Of a stretch of 38,211 bases of DNA, positions 1 to 8,382 are shown in pieces. The position numbers were made by a program, and so were the translations under genes. Within the stretch, counting starts at the first letter, position 1; each line of letters begins with the position of its first letter. Source of the stretch: Candidatus Calescibacteriota bacterium (GTDB lineage: Bacteria; CAIJMQ01; JAADFP01); assembly GCA_021162785.1 (NCBI GenBank), contig JAGGYA010000014.1, positions 1 through 38,211 of the forward strand, written 5' to 3'. The notes beneath the pieces were generated by a model that worked only from the letters and a program-made list of their open reading frames with translations, did not search any database and was not told the origin of the DNA.

Positions 1-583
1 GAATAAGATAATCCTTTTTTCTCTTTGCTTTTAAATCCTTTTCCTTTAATATAGATTTTTCAAAATTAACTTCTAATGGCTTTTTTTCTACTTTACTTTC
101 TTTCTCAACTATAGTAATGACACAAATACGATATTTAGTACCTTTTTCTTTTATTTCCTCATTAGCCAGTTTTATACGGGCTCCAGTAGTAGGGTCCCAC
201 AATCCAATACAGATTTTGTATCTTCCCGGAGGAACATCAGAAGGAATTTTAAAATAATGTTTCTCTATGATTACTTCACCAGGAAACCATGTAGTGGTAG
301 GATGAGTAGGACGATAGTCTCCACCAAAGACAATATTCTTTTCTCCATATTTTCCTTCAGGAACAAAATGGACAAATACAGCATAGTCTTTTTGAGCACA
401 ACTACCTCCTACATTTTTCCACCAATATTCTATTACTGGTTTATCTCCCGGTTTTGCTATGACTGTATCTATTTTTATCTTTATTATCTTAGGTAAAAAG
501 CCTGTTTCTCCACCTTTTGCTATTCCCAAACAACTTATAAATACTACCATTGTCCACACAAACTTTAAACTTATTCTTCTCAT
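1..583 (-). CDS. Partial secreted/surface protein of unknown function with a beta-sandwich-like domain (C-terminus beyond window)
   Basis: Manual minus-strand translation from ATG at 583-581 is open to the window edge (194 codons): MRRISLKFVWTMVVFISCLGIAKGGETGFLPKIIKIKIDTVIAKPGDKPVIEYWWKNVGGSCAQKDYAVFVHFVPEGKYGEKNIVFGGDYRPTHPTTTWFPGEVIIEKHYFKIPSDVPPGRYKICIGLWDPTTGARIKL... Signal-peptide-like N-terminus. Absent from the ORF track because it has no stop inside the window. Confidence 0.75.
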   Translation of the reverse strand, partial: MRRISLKFVWTMVVFISCLGIAKGGETGFLPKIIKIKIDTVIAKPGDKPVIEYWWKNVGGSCAQKDYAVFVHFVPEGKYGEKNIVFGGDYRPTHPTTTWFPGEVIIEKHYFKIPSDVPPGRYKICIGLWDPTTGARIKLANEEIKEKGTKYRICVITIVEKESKVEKKPLEVNFEKSILKEKDLKAKRKKDYLI

Positions 584-610
584 TTTCTTCTCTCTGTTAT
601 TTTCATCTTT

Positions 611-1246
611 TTATTTCGCCCACCATTTGACTTCTCTTTCTTCAAAATAAGTTGTCCAAGAGTGAAAATCTACATGACCATCTACCCGTAAAACATTACA
701 TCCAAATGAATGAATATCTCCAGGACGCCACACGCTGGCATATGTTCGGCCAATCATTACATCTCGATGGTAAACTTCATGACTATCAGCTGTTAATACC
801 ACTTTTGTTGGTGATCTAAGCTGGTCGAGTCTTACCCAGTGATAACAACAAAAAGGAAACTCATCTGCATCTTTAACAGTCCCTAAAGCCCAATTCATAC
901 AGTAACCACTTCTCTCCCAGTTACTTAAATCTTCCTTATCCCAACCTATTATCCGATGAGATGGACACCATAAAATACCTTTGTCTTCAATGTAGCTATT
1001 ATTATATAAAGTAAGTCTCCATCTTTCTCCTCCATCTGCTTGAGGGAAGTAATCATCATAATCTTGAATATACATGTAAAAACTCAGACCTATCTGTCTC
1101 AAATTATTTTGACAACTTGCCTGTCTTGCTTTTTCCCTTGCTTTTAATAGAGCAGGAAGCAATAGTGATGCTAAAATTGCTATTATAGCAGTCACCACAA
1201 GAAGCTCAATTAATGTAAAACCGCCTCTTTTAAAGAATTTCTTCAT
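611..1246 (-). CDS. Type II secretion/type IV pilin-like prepilin, DUF1559 family with H-X9-DG motif
   Basis: Prepilin motif [27 protein letters not shown], then [35 protein letters not shown]-terminal [12 protein letters not shown] matches H-X9-DG. Confidence 0.9.
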   Translation of the reverse strand: MKKFFKRGGFTLIELLVVTAIIAILASLLLPALLKAREKARQASCQNNLRQIGLSFYMYIQDYDDYFPQADGGERWRLTLYNNSYIEDKGILWCPSHRIIGWDKEDLSNWERSGYCMNWALGTVKDADEFPFCCYHWVRLDQLRSPTKVVLTADSHEVYHRDVMIGRTYASVWRPGDIHSFGCNVLRVDGHVDFHSWTTYFEEREVKWWAK

Positions 1247-1424
1247 AATCCACCTCCTTTATTCATAAAAAGACAAAAGAAATTTAAAAAAGGAATTTGA
1301 GAAAATCTTAACCCCCCAATTCCCATTTAAACTTTTTCTTAACATTTTTGACACTATTATAAAGATTTTTTCAAATTTTGTCAACCTGACCTTCAGAGCT
1401 AACGTAAAATAAATTGTGTAAATT

Positions 1425-1532
1425 ATGGAAGTAAAAATAAAAAAGGTGTATCCTCCCAAAAAGAGAAAAAAAACTCCAGGATGGGCCTGGGGTCAGAAGG
1501 AAGGAAGATACATCATAAAAAGAAGAGATTAG
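1425..1532 (+). CDS. Possible 35-aa highly basic small protein or gene remnant
   Basis: ATG at 1425, TAG at 1530: MEVKIKKVYPPKKRKKTPGWAWGQKEGRYIIKRRD. No clear SD; composition looks protein-like. Confidence 0.25.
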   Translation: MEVKIKKVYPPKKRKKTPGWAWGQKEGRYIIKRRD

Positions 1533-1662
1533 AACTAGATTTTAGGCTATTGTCAAGAATTTTGTGTCTGGCACAACTCCTCTCCGAAACTTAAGTTAAA
1601 AATTGTCTTATTTCATTCTTATTTCCTTTTAAACTTGACACAGGTTTTTTCCATCTTCCATT

Positions 1663-1854
1663 GGTAGTGTCTTAAAATTAATGTAAAAAAGAGAGAGCCT
1701 TCTGATAAAATGGGAAGAATTATCAACCTTTAAGGGAAGGAGACTCTCTTAAAGAAGATACATCAACGGTGAAGGGTATGGGAGAAAGAGATGGAGGTTG
1801 TGAATGCTTAATTACAAGGCTTTCTCTTTTTACAGGATAAATGGGACTTGACCC
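1663..1854 (+). mobile_element. Small non-autonomous inverted-repeat element (MITE-like or IS remnant), copy 1
   Basis: Outer end GGTAGTGTCTTAAAATTAATGTAAAAAAGAGAGAGCC (1663-1699); other end, reverse complemented, GGGTCAAGTCCCATTTATCCTGTAAAAAGAGAAAGCC (from 1854 leftward). The inner TGTAAAAA(A)GAGARAGCC arms are almost perfect inverted repeats. Matches the 3' copy at 37863-37949. Confidence 0.55.
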
Positions 1855-1890
1855 AGCCAGGATATAGGAGTTTTCTTTTCACAAAAGTTT

Positions 1891-2613
1891 TTATCCTTTT
1901 TTGAGTTTAAACTCCAGGAAAAATTTGAGGACACTAAGGGTATAAAAAGTAGCGGTTTCTGCTCTCAATATGAGTTTACCCAGGCTCACCGGTTCAAACC
2001 CCTTTTCAATAGCTTCTTCCACTTCTTCCTCTTCAAAACCACCTTCCGGGCCTATCACTACCACCTTCTTTTCCCCTTGCCACTCTTGGAGTATTTCTGG
2101 AAGAGGTTTCCCTCCTTTTTCATATAGGATCCAGCCTGAGGAAAAGTTATTTAAGAAATCTTCCCAGGAGATTTCTTCATAGATTATGGGGAGGTAATAT
2201 CTTCCACACTGCTGGGCTGAGGAACGAGCAATTTCTCTCCATCGACGGATTTTCCTGGTTCTTTTAACTACAGTTCTTCGGGTGGTAATGGGTATTAATT
2301 CTTTTACACCGAGTTCAACTGCTTTCTGGATGATGAAATCCATCTTTTCTCCTTTAAGAATAGCCTGTGCAAGGATGAAAGGGAAGGGTGGATCCTCACC
2401 TTTCCCTTTTTCTTCAATCCTCACTCTCACCCCTCTTTTCCCCATACTTTCCACTCTGGCTCGGTAAAAATTCCCTTCACCGTCAAGAAGGAGGAGGCTA
2501 TCTCCTTTTTTCATACGGAGCACATTTTTGAGGTAATGGGATTCTTCCTCAGGCAAGGTTAAAACTGTTTCCCTTAGAAGATGGGGGGATAAAAAGAGTC
2601 TGGGAATACTCAT
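1891..2613 (-). CDS. rsmE: 16S rRNA (uracil1498-N3)-methyltransferase RsmE
   Basis: LAQAILKGEKMDFIIQKAVELGVKELIPI, VVVIGPEGGFEEEEVEEA, LILRAETATFYTLSVL motifs. Confidence 0.93.
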   Translation of the reverse strand: MSIPRLFLSPHLLRETVLTLPEEESHYLKNVLRMKKGDSLLLLDGEGNFYRARVESMGKRGVRVRIEEKGKGEDPPFPFILAQAILKGEKMDFIIQKAVELGVKELIPITTRRTVVKRTRKIRRWREIARSSAQQCGRYYLPIIYEEISWEDFLNNFSSGWILYEKGGKPLPEILQEWQGEKKVVVIGPEGGFEEEEVEEAIEKGFEPVSLGKLILRAETATFYTLSVLKFFLEFKLKKG

Positions 2614-3464
2614 TTTTTTACCACCGTTTTCCAGGCAGTTTCTGCCCGGTATGAACTTCTCACCCAGGGGCCTGCTATTACCAGAAGGCCCATTTTTTCT
2701 CCTTCTCTTTCATAATAATGGAATGTTTCTGGGTGAATAAACGAATGCAGGGGGAAGTGTCTGGGGGAAGGGGGGAGATACTGGCCGATAGTGAATATAT
2801 CCACACCCGCATCTCGTGCGGATTTCATCACTTCAATTACTTCTTCCTCCCTTTCTCCCATTCCCACCATAATTCCGGATTTGGTTATTTGGGAAGGAGA
2901 AACTTCCTTTGCCCAGCGAAGAAGGAGAAGGGAACGGTCATAATCTGCCTGAGGTCTTACAGAAGGGTAAAGACGGGGGACGGTTTCCAGGTTATGGGCA
3001 AATACTTCCGGTTTTTCTTCCACCACTTTTACCAAAGCTCCTTTATCTCCTTGAAAATCCGGAACCAGCACTTCCGCCTTCATCCCTTCCTCATGAAGGG
3101 TGCGGATGGTTCTTTTAAAATGCTCAGCACCCCCATCTGGTAAATCATCCCGGGTTACTGAAGTTATTACCACATACTTTAATCCCAGCAATTTCGCCAT
3201 TTCTTTTATTCTTTCAGGCTCCTGAGTATCTACTGGGAGAGGTTTCCCCTTTTTCACCATACAGAAAGTGCAGTTCCGGGTGCAGATATTTCCCAGGATG
3301 AGGAAGGTTGCAGTACCCCGGGAGAAACATTCAGGAAGATTAGGACAGTGTGCACTCTGGCAGATGGTATGAAGACGATGATGGGAAAGAAGAGATAAAA
3401 GATCATTCACCCGCTCTAAATCTCCTATTCTTTTCTTGAGCCAGGGAGGGAACTCCTTCCTCAT
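2610..3464 (-). CDS. lipA: Lipoyl synthase (radical SAM)
   Basis: CQSAHCPNLPEC (CX4CX5C) auxiliary cluster motif, CTRNCTFC radical-SAM motif, C-terminal RSSYRAE. Confidence 0.95.
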   Translation of the reverse strand: MRKEFPPWLKKRIGDLERVNDLLSLLSHHRLHTICQSAHCPNLPECFSRGTATFLILGNICTRNCTFCMVKKGKPLPVDTQEPERIKEMAKLLGLKYVVITSVTRDDLPDGGAEHFKRTIRTLHEEGMKAEVLVPDFQGDKGALVKVVEEKPEVFAHNLETVPRLYPSVRPQADYDRSLLLLRWAKEVSPSQITKSGIMVGMGEREEEVIEVMKSARDAGVDIFTIGQYLPPSPRHFPLHSFIHPETFHYYEREGEKMGLLVIAGPWVRSSYRAETAWKTVVKK

Positions 3465-4084
3465 GATTGGAAGATATTAAGGAACTCTTCCTTTATTACT
3501 TCTTTAACCTTTTCCATATCTATCTTCTTCCCCAGTTCTTCTTCCAGGGAGGTCATTTCCTTCCCAAGCCCGCAGGGGTTTATAAGAGAAAAGTATTCTT
3601 TTTCCGGTTTAATGCAAAAGGAAAAACCGTGATAAGTAACCCATCCTCTTACCGCAACACCTATACTGGCTATTTTTTTCTCTCCCACCCAGACTCCGGT
3701 AAGCCCGGGGATCCTTTTACCTGCCAGACCAAAATTAGCAAGAACTTTTATAATAACCTCTTCTAAATTGCGAAGATAAAGGTGAATATCTTTCCCCCTC
3801 TTGCGGAGATCAATAATGGGATAGCCAACCCACTGCCCTGGCCCATGGAAAGTGACATCTCCTCCTCTCTCCACCTCATAGATCTCCACACCCAATTTTT
3901 TTATTATCTCCTCACTCACCAAAATATTTTCTCTTTTTGCACTTCTCCCTAAGGTGATTACAGGAGGATGCCGGAGTAAAATGAGGGTTTCTTCTCCCCT
4001 ACCTTCTCTTACCTCTCTGTGGATGCTTCTCTGAAGTTCTAAGGATTCCCTGTAACCTAATATCCCCGGTTCTATTATCCTCAC
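3461..4084 (-). CDS. lipB: Octanoyl-[ACP]:protein N-octanoyltransferase LipB
   Basis: RHPPVITLGRSAKREN, ERGGDVTFHGPGQWVGYPIIDLR, GVWVGEKKIASIGVAVRGWVTYHGFSFCI. Confidence 0.95.
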   Translation of the reverse strand: MRIIEPGILGYRESLELQRSIHREVREGRGEETLILLRHPPVITLGRSAKRENILVSEEIIKKLGVEIYEVERGGDVTFHGPGQWVGYPIIDLRKRGKDIHLYLRNLEEVIIKVLANFGLAGKRIPGLTGVWVGEKKIASIGVAVRGWVTYHGFSFCIKPEKEYFSLINPCGLGKEMTSLEEELGKKIDMEKVKEVIKEEFLNIFQS

Positions 4085-5430
4085 TTCAAGAAGTGTAGAG
4101 GTTTTCCCAGGAAAAGGGAGGAAACCTCTTTTATCGCCTCGATTCTTGTGGGATGAGGATGGATGGAATCTGCAAGGGTTTCCGGAGTGACCTTAAGATT
4201 TACAGCAATTATTCCTTCTCCCAGAATCTCTCCTGCAGAAGGGGAAAGGATGTGTAATCCCAAAATTTCGTTATTTTCTTCGTTCACCACCAGTTTAACC
4301 CATCCTTCCGTATCATCTTCCGCATGAGCTTTACCCACTGCAGTGAAGGGAAATTTTACCGTCTTTACCGGATAACCTTTTTCCCGTGCTTCTTCCTCAC
4401 CCATACCCACACTCCCAGCTTCAGGATAAGTGAATATAACCCTGGGAATAGCCCGGTAATCTATGGTTTTTTCTCCACCGCAGGCATTTTCTCCCGCCAC
4501 CTCACCTTCTTGAAAGGCGACATGGGCAAGCTGGGGTGAGGGAGTGAGATCCCCTACTGCGAAGACTCCAGGAACTGTGGTTTCCATTTGCTCATTTACT
4601 CTTACCCCCTCTTTCCCCATCTCAATACCCAATCCTGAAAAATCCTGGGTGTTTCTAACCCTACCCAAGGCAGCCAGAATATATTCTCCTTCCCATTTCT
4701 CCTCTCCCAGCTCACAGGAGATGCTATCCTTACCCTCTTCAATTTTTTCCACCTTTATTCCTGTAATGACTCTTACTCCTTTTTTCTTCAGAACTTCTTC
4801 CACTCCTCGGGAAATATCCCCATCTTCAGCAGGAAGAAGTCTTTCCATCATTTCTACAAGTGTCACCTCTGTCCCCAGGGAGGAGAATATATAGGCAAAT
4901 TCACACCCAATTACCCCTCCTCCTGCAATGAGTAATTTCTCCGGGAGCTTTTCCAAGTCGAGAATCTCTCTTGAGGTGAGAACCCTCCTTTTCTTAAAAG
5001 CGGGAGGTAGAAGGGGGGAGGAACCGGTGGCAAGGATAAGGGTATCTCCAGAAAAAGTTTTCTCTCCTACTTCCACTCCTCCATTTATCACTTTTCCCAC
5101 ACCTTTCACCCATTTGATTCCATACTGGGAGAAGAGGAACTCCAAACCTTTACGAAGCCTAATTACCACTTCCTCTTTCTTTTTCTTAAGGACTTCCCAT
5201 TGGAACCCTTTTTCTTCTATTTCCCAGCCAAAGATTCCTGCTTTTTTAATCTTCTCCTTTATTAGAGAAGCTTCAAAAAGTGTTTTCGTGGGGATGCATC
5301 CATGGTTAAGGCAAACTCCTCCCAGAAACTCTTTTTCCACAAGGATAACTTCTGCACCCATCTGTGCACAGCGTATAGCTGAGGAGTATCCTCCCGGGCC
5401 ACCACCCAGAACAATTACTCTCCTTTTCAT
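4081..5430 (-). CDS. lpdA: Dihydrolipoyl dehydrogenase
   Basis: VIVLGGGPGGYSSAIRCAQMG; redox-active GGVCLNHGCIPTK; C-terminal dimerisation domain with SIHPHPTRIEAIKE. Confidence 0.93.
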   Translation of the reverse strand: MKRRVIVLGGGPGGYSSAIRCAQMGAEVILVEKEFLGGVCLNHGCIPTKTLFEASLIKEKIKKAGIFGWEIEEKGFQWEVLKKKKEEVVIRLRKGLEFLFSQYGIKWVKGVGKVINGGVEVGEKTFSGDTLILATGSSPLLPPAFKKRRVLTSREILDLEKLPEKLLIAGGGVIGCEFAYIFSSLGTEVTLVEMMERLLPAEDGDISRGVEEVLKKKGVRVITGIKVEKIEEGKDSISCELGEEKWEGEYILAALGRVRNTQDFSGLGIEMGKEGVRVNEQMETTVPGVFAVGDLTPSPQLAHVAFQEGEVAGENACGGEKTIDYRAIPRVIFTYPEAGSVGMGEEEAREKGYPVKTVKFPFTAVGKAHAEDDTEGWVKLVVNEENNEILGLHILSPSAGEILGEGIIAVNLKVTPETLADSIHPHPTRIEAIKEVSSLFLGKPLHFLK

Positions 5431-5431
5431 T

Positions 5432-7117
5432 CTACATCCTTTCTCTGGGCTGAATACCCAGGATCTTTAGTCCTGAGGCAATTACACATCTAACACCTTC
5501 CACAAGCCCCAATCTTGCAAGCTCCACCTTTTCCTCCCCACCCAGGATCTTTACCCTATCATAATAGCGATGGAAAGCATTTGCAAGTTCCTGAAGATAA
5601 GCTGTCAATCGATGGGGTTCAAGAGAATTTATTGCTCCTTCCAGTAGCCAGGGGTAGAGAGCCATTAGCCGGAGGAGCTTTATCTCTTCTGGTTCCTTTA
5701 AAAGCTGGAGGGAGAGTCCTTCCAGAGGTTTTCTTTTTTCCCATTTCCTGAAAATACTTGCAATACGGGCATGGGCATACTGGATGTAATAAACTGGGTT
5801 CTCCGGCGCCTCTTTCTTTGCCAGATCTATATTGAACTCAAGTTGGGTGTCCGGACGGCGGGTTAGGAAAAAGAATCTGCAGACATCTTTCCCAACTTCT
5901 TCTATCAGATCCTCTAAGCTCACAAACTCTCCTTTACGAGTGGATAGGGATAATTTCTTCCCTTCTTTTATCAAACTTACCATCTGAACAAGGATTATCT
6001 TAAGTTTTTCCTTCGGAAGTCCCAAGAATTTCAATCCTGCACGGAGACGGGGAATGTATCCATGGTGATCTGCACCCCAGATATTTACCAGCAGGTCGTA
6101 GCCACGGGAAAATTTTTCCTTATGATAAGCAATGTCTGAGGCAAGATAGGTGGGTCTTCTATCTTTTCTAACAATTACTCGGTCTTTTTCATCACCAAAC
6201 TGTGTAGAGGCCAGCCATAGAGCGCCATCTTTTTCGTAAATACCTTTCTTTTTCTTTAATTCCTCTATTGCTTTCTCTACCCTGCTTTCTTTATAAAGTG
6301 AATCTTCATAGGTGATCCTGTCAAACTCCACTCCAAAATTCTTTAAAGTCTCCAGGATATCTTCCAGAATGAGTTGGGAGGCAAATCTGCTTAGATAAGC
6401 AATATCTTCCTTTTTCTCCTTAAGTTCTTTGTAGTGAGTTTCTGCCATCTCTTTAAGGTACTCACCCTGGTAATGGTCAGGGGAGAAGGTTACTTTCTCC
6501 CCTTCTATCTCTCTGAGTCGCAGAGCAAGAGATTCTCCCAGGAGTTCTATCTGTCTCCCCACATTGTTAACATAATACTCTCTTTCCACTTTATAACCGC
6601 CCTTTTCTAAAAGGTTGGAAAGGGCGGAACCTATAGCTGCTCCTCTCCCATGGCCAATATGAAGAGGGCCAGTAGGATTGGCACTTACAAATTCTATGAG
6701 AACCCTCTTCCCTTTTCCCAGATCCAACCTGGGAAAGTTTTCCCTCTCTTTAAGAATTTCTGTAAGAAAAGAGAAGAGATAGGGAAGACCCAGAGTGAAA
6801 TTTATGAATCCTCCCACCACCTCCACTTTTTCCACAAAATCTTCCAAGGGAGGAAGATTCTTTACCAGATTTTCTGCACAGACCTGGGGTGGTTTCTTGT
6901 TTAAACCTGCAAGGTTAAAAGCTATTTGGGAGGAAAAATCACCCCATTCCTCCTTCCGAGGTCTCTGGAGGAGAATTTCCTTCCCCTCCGGAACATTCCA
7001 TCCCTCTTCTTTAATCTTCTGGAGAGCTTCCTGAATTGCTTTGGTTATCCTCTTTTCTGCTCTCCACAGGTTCCCATTTTTCCTTTTCTGCATCGCCCCA
7101 GAGTCTTTCCAGGTCAT
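5432..7117 (-). CDS. argS: Arginyl-tRNA synthetase (start uncertain; probably inside the N-terminal 20 codons)
   Basis: FVSANPTGPLHIGHGRGAAIGSALSNLL (HIGH motif), DLLVNIWGADHHGYIPRL, LSTRKGEFVSLEDLIEEVG. Ends GLKILGIQPRERM. Confidence 0.95.
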   Translation of the reverse strand: MTWKDSGAMQKRKNGNLWRAEKRITKAIQEALQKIKEEGWNVPEGKEILLQRPRKEEWGDFSSQIAFNLAGLNKKPPQVCAENLVKNLPPLEDFVEKVEVVGGFINFTLGLPYLFSFLTEILKERENFPRLDLGKGKRVLIEFVSANPTGPLHIGHGRGAAIGSALSNLLEKGGYKVEREYYVNNVGRQIELLGESLALRLREIEGEKVTFSPDHYQGEYLKEMAETHYKELKEKKEDIAYLSRFASQLILEDILETLKNFGVEFDRITYEDSLYKESRVEKAIEELKKKKGIYEKDGALWLASTQFGDEKDRVIVRKDRRPTYLASDIAYHKEKFSRGYDLLVNIWGADHHGYIPRLRAGLKFLGLPKEKLKIILVQMVSLIKEGKKLSLSTRKGEFVSLEDLIEEVGKDVCRFFFLTRRPDTQLEFNIDLAKKEAPENPVYYIQYAHARIASIFRKWEKRKPLEGLSLQLLKEPEEIKLLRLMALYPWLLEGAINSLEPHRLTAYLQELANAFHRYYDRVKILGGEEKVELARLGLVEGVRCVIASGLKILGIQPRERM

Positions 7118-7460
7118 AATATTCTCTTATCTCAGGAGTGAATACATGAAGGATCACGCCTTCATAATCAAGGAGAATCCATTTCCCATCCTCATAACCT
7201 TCTATATGGTGTAAGGGGATACCACTTCCCTCCAGTTCCTCCATTACAGCGTCGGATATACTTCTTGTCTGGATTTCTGTATCGCCAGTGGCAATGACGA
7301 AGTAATCACACACCACACTTAAACCTTCCAGATTAAGAATAACTATATCTTCACCTTTCTTTTCCCAGCAGATACGAGCTATTTCCCTAGCTACCTCTTT
7401 ATAATTGATTATTTTTCTCTCCCTCCTTTGATTCAATGATTTCTCGAGCTCGGTCTGCAT
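7011..7460 (-). CDS. rsfS: Ribosomal silencing factor RsfS (Iojap family); true start possibly a non-ATG codon at 7412
   Basis: ARICWEKKGEDIVILNLEGLSVVCDYFVIATGDTEIQTRSISDAVMEEL...GYEDGKWILLDYEGVILHVFTPEIREYYDLERLWGDA. Confidence 0.92.
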   Translation of the reverse strand: MQTELEKSLNQRRERKIINYKEVAREIARICWEKKGEDIVILNLEGLSVVCDYFVIATGDTEIQTRSISDAVMEELEGSGIPLHHIEGYEDGKWILLDYEGVILHVFTPEIREYYDLERLWGDAEKEKWEPVESRKEDNQSNSGSSPED

Positions 7461-7641
7461 CCTCTTCTCTCACCATAATCTGGACTTCAGCCAGACCATC
7501 TACGGTGAAAGGATAAACAGAATGAGGAACCTGAGTAATAAGATTGCAGGGGATTCCCTCACTCTCCAAAAGACCCTTAATGAGATTTGCTTCGAATTCA
7601 TCTTTTGCAGTGTATACTTTAACTGTCCTATTCTTTTTCAT
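7399..7641 (-). CDS. DUF2007-type putative signal-transducing small protein
   Basis: VKVYTAKDEFEANLIKGLLESEGIPCNLITQ...VMVREEDADRAREIIES-like pattern typical of DUF2007. Confidence 0.75.
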   Translation of the reverse strand: MKKNRTVKVYTAKDEFEANLIKGLLESEGIPCNLITQVPHSVYPFTVDGLAEVQIMVREEDADRAREIIESKEGEKNNQL

Positions 7642-7662
7642 CAGTTCATCCAGGGAAAAATA

Positions 7663-8382
7663 CTATACCTCCTTTCCCTTGTCAAGAATCATGAGTTGAG
7701 GCTGGATCCCTTTCTTAACTGCAAGAAATCGGGCAAGGTAGATAAAGGGTGTATCCAAGAGGGCTACTATCCATTTAAGGAAGTAAGTGGTGAGAAGAAT
7801 GTCTATCCAGGTGGGGAGATCATAGACACCCCAGAAGGCTATAAGGCAGAAAACCAAGGAATCGATGAACTGGCTTACCATTGTGGAGAGGTTATTTCTC
7901 AGCCAGAGATGTCTCCCCTTAGTGATTCTCCGCCAGAGATGGAAGGCCCAAACATCATGATACTGGGAAGCAAGATAGGCCAGGAGACTCCCTGCTACTA
8001 TCCGGGGTAGGAAATTGAAGATTTCAGAGAGGGGTTTGTGAGAAAAATCATCCGGAGCAGGTTTGAAATGTAATGCAATCTGCATGTAAATGACGGTAAT
8101 CACTAAGGCAATAAACCCTAAGGTAACCCCTTTCCTTGCTTCCTTTTTCCCATAAAACTCACTGAGAATGTCCGTGGCAAAGAATATACTCCCATACAGG
8201 ACATTCCCTAAGGTGGCAGTAAAACCAAAGAGTTTAACCAGTTTAATTACCTGAATATTGCAGACAATAATACTCAAGGAAATGAGGGTGAATATTCCTT
8301 CCTTTTCAAAAAAGTAAAAGATGAGTAATGCAATGGATAGGTCAAGTATGAGGAAGAGTAACCAGAGTATTTCATTAAGCAT
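7663..8382 (-). CDS. yhhQ: Queuosine precursor transporter (YhhQ/VUT family)
   Basis: Multi-TM; LGNVLYGSIFFATDILSEFYGKKEARKGVTLGF, SQFIDSLVFCLIAFWGVY. Confidence 0.85.
   Translation of the reverse strand: MLNEILWLLFLILDLSIALLIFYFFEKEGIFTLISLSIIVCNIQVIKLVKLFGFTATLGNVLYGSIFFATDILSEFYGKKEARKGVTLGFIALVITVIYMQIALHFKPAPDDFSHKPLSEIFNFLPRIVAGSLLAYLASQYHDVWAFHLWRRITKGRHLWLRNNLSTMVSQFIDSLVFCLIAFWGVYDLPTWIDILLTTYFLKWIVALLDTPFIYLARFLAVKKGIQPQLMILDKGKEV

Noticed and set aside
2718-3143. Plus-strand ORF of 141 aa opposite lipA
   Set aside because: Antisense to strongly conserved lipA; no recognisable domain.
2610-5430. Lipoate genes lipA-lipB-lpd as a novel system
   Set aside because: Standard de novo lipoylation pathway; the 4-bp start/stop overlaps indicate ordinary translational coupling.
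4928-5470. Plus-strand ORF of 180 aa opposite lpdA
   Set aside because: Antisense to conserved lpdA; Ser/Pro-rich shadow ORF.
7522-8010. Plus-strand ORF of 162 aa
   Set aside because: Antisense to the DUF2007 and queuosine transporter genes, with no domain signature.
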